64,000 nucleotides of DNA from JAPYTK01 sp964401935 (GTDB lineage Bacteria; Myxococcota_A; Polyangia; Polyangiales; Polyangiaceae), in NCBI GenBank assembly GCA_964401935.1, contig CAYOAL010000004.1:62001-126000 (forward strand). The letters run 5' to 3'. The notes under the pieces are model-generated. The model was given only the letters and a program-made list of their open reading frames with translations, did not search any database and was not told the origin of the DNA. How positions within the stretch are numbered: the stretch's first letter is position 1; each line of letters starts with the position of its first letter. The position numbers were made by a program, and so were the translations under genes. Shown here piece after piece: positions 61,961 through 64,000 of this stretch.

Positions 61961-61981
61961 TATGTTCCGCAACGGAACATA
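61961..61981. promoter_or_regulatory. Perfect palindromic operator over a -10-like sequence
   Basis: TATGTTCCG-CAA-CGGAACATA: nine-base perfect arms with a three-base centre, AT-richer than the surroundings. TAATAT at 61958-61963 overlaps the left arm and could be the -10 box. It is 22 bases before the ATG of the nitrite/sulfite reductase. A dimeric repressor bound here would block transcription. The regulator family is not identifiable from the site alone. Confidence 0.75.
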
Positions 61982-62003
61982 ATGCTTGCTCGCGCCGCGA
62001 CGC

Positions 62004-64000
<1,997 letters not shown>

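Overview
The window is very GC-rich DNA, densely coded and often overlapping by 1-4 bases. It reads as a chromosome segment of a Myxococcota (delta-proteobacterial) organism, most probably of the Polyangia (Sorangium/Polyangium-like). The evidence is three Ser/Thr protein kinases of eukaryotic type, many Ser/Gly/Pro-linker lipoproteins, an AgmX/PglI-like lipoprotein, Hsp70 paralogues paired with DUF2760 and DUF3731, and a type VI secretion relic. No rRNA, tRNA, CRISPR array or intact insertion sequence was seen. The species-level guess is inference.

Layout. 1-3.1 kb (minus): a coupled set of an ABC exporter with a collagen-like insert, an unknown GAF-like protein, and the N-terminus of a cytosolic subtilase that runs off the window. 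3.2-11.2 kb: a lipoprotein, then a surface-polysaccharide cluster of one GT4, three GT2 enzymes, a Wzm/Wzt-type ABC exporter and a methyltransferase. 11.2-13.2 kb: a succinylglutamate desuccinylase/aspartoacylase-like enzyme and a RimK-like ATP-grasp ligase. 13.2-21.4 kb: two large kinases face each other. One is kinase + nSTAND-like module with a degenerate P-loop + TM + propeller-like C-terminus. The other is kinase + FHA-like + GGDEF-like + HEPN-like, coupled to a YkgJ-type cysteine-cluster protein. 21.7-29.2 kb: exported proteins of unknown function, a metallophosphoesterase, a lipoprotein and a FadL-like porin. 29.2-34.8 kb: a tightly coupled set of macro-domain hydrolase, esterase, YheT-like hydrolase and lipid kinase, followed by an acyl-CoA synthetase.

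34.8-40.35 kb is the clearest rearranged region. It holds truncated pieces of a type VI secretion locus: a protease tail on the minus strand, a headless VgrG, a frame-shifted VgrG tail, a small ORF and a TssM that appears to lack its C-terminal domain. They are separated by about 670 bases with no convincing gene. 40.4-53.8 kb: NlpC/P60 and thioredoxin lipoproteins, membrane proteins, a PLP aminotransferase coupled to a third kinase, a TerB-like protein, an EEP-family hydrolase and a Rieske lipoprotein.

53.9-61.9 kb is a chaperone cluster. Two Hsp70 proteins and DUF2760 are on the minus strand. A divergent, very unusual Hsp70-like protein with a long Pro/Ala linker and a DUF4388/PATAN-like C-terminus is on the plus strand. 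The window ends in a siroheme nitrite/sulfite reductase. Its start is preceded by a perfect 9-3-9 palindrome overlapping a -10-like sequence, a strong operator candidate.

All functional names come from motifs read by eye. Starts in this GC-rich DNA are often ambiguous and are flagged where it matters.
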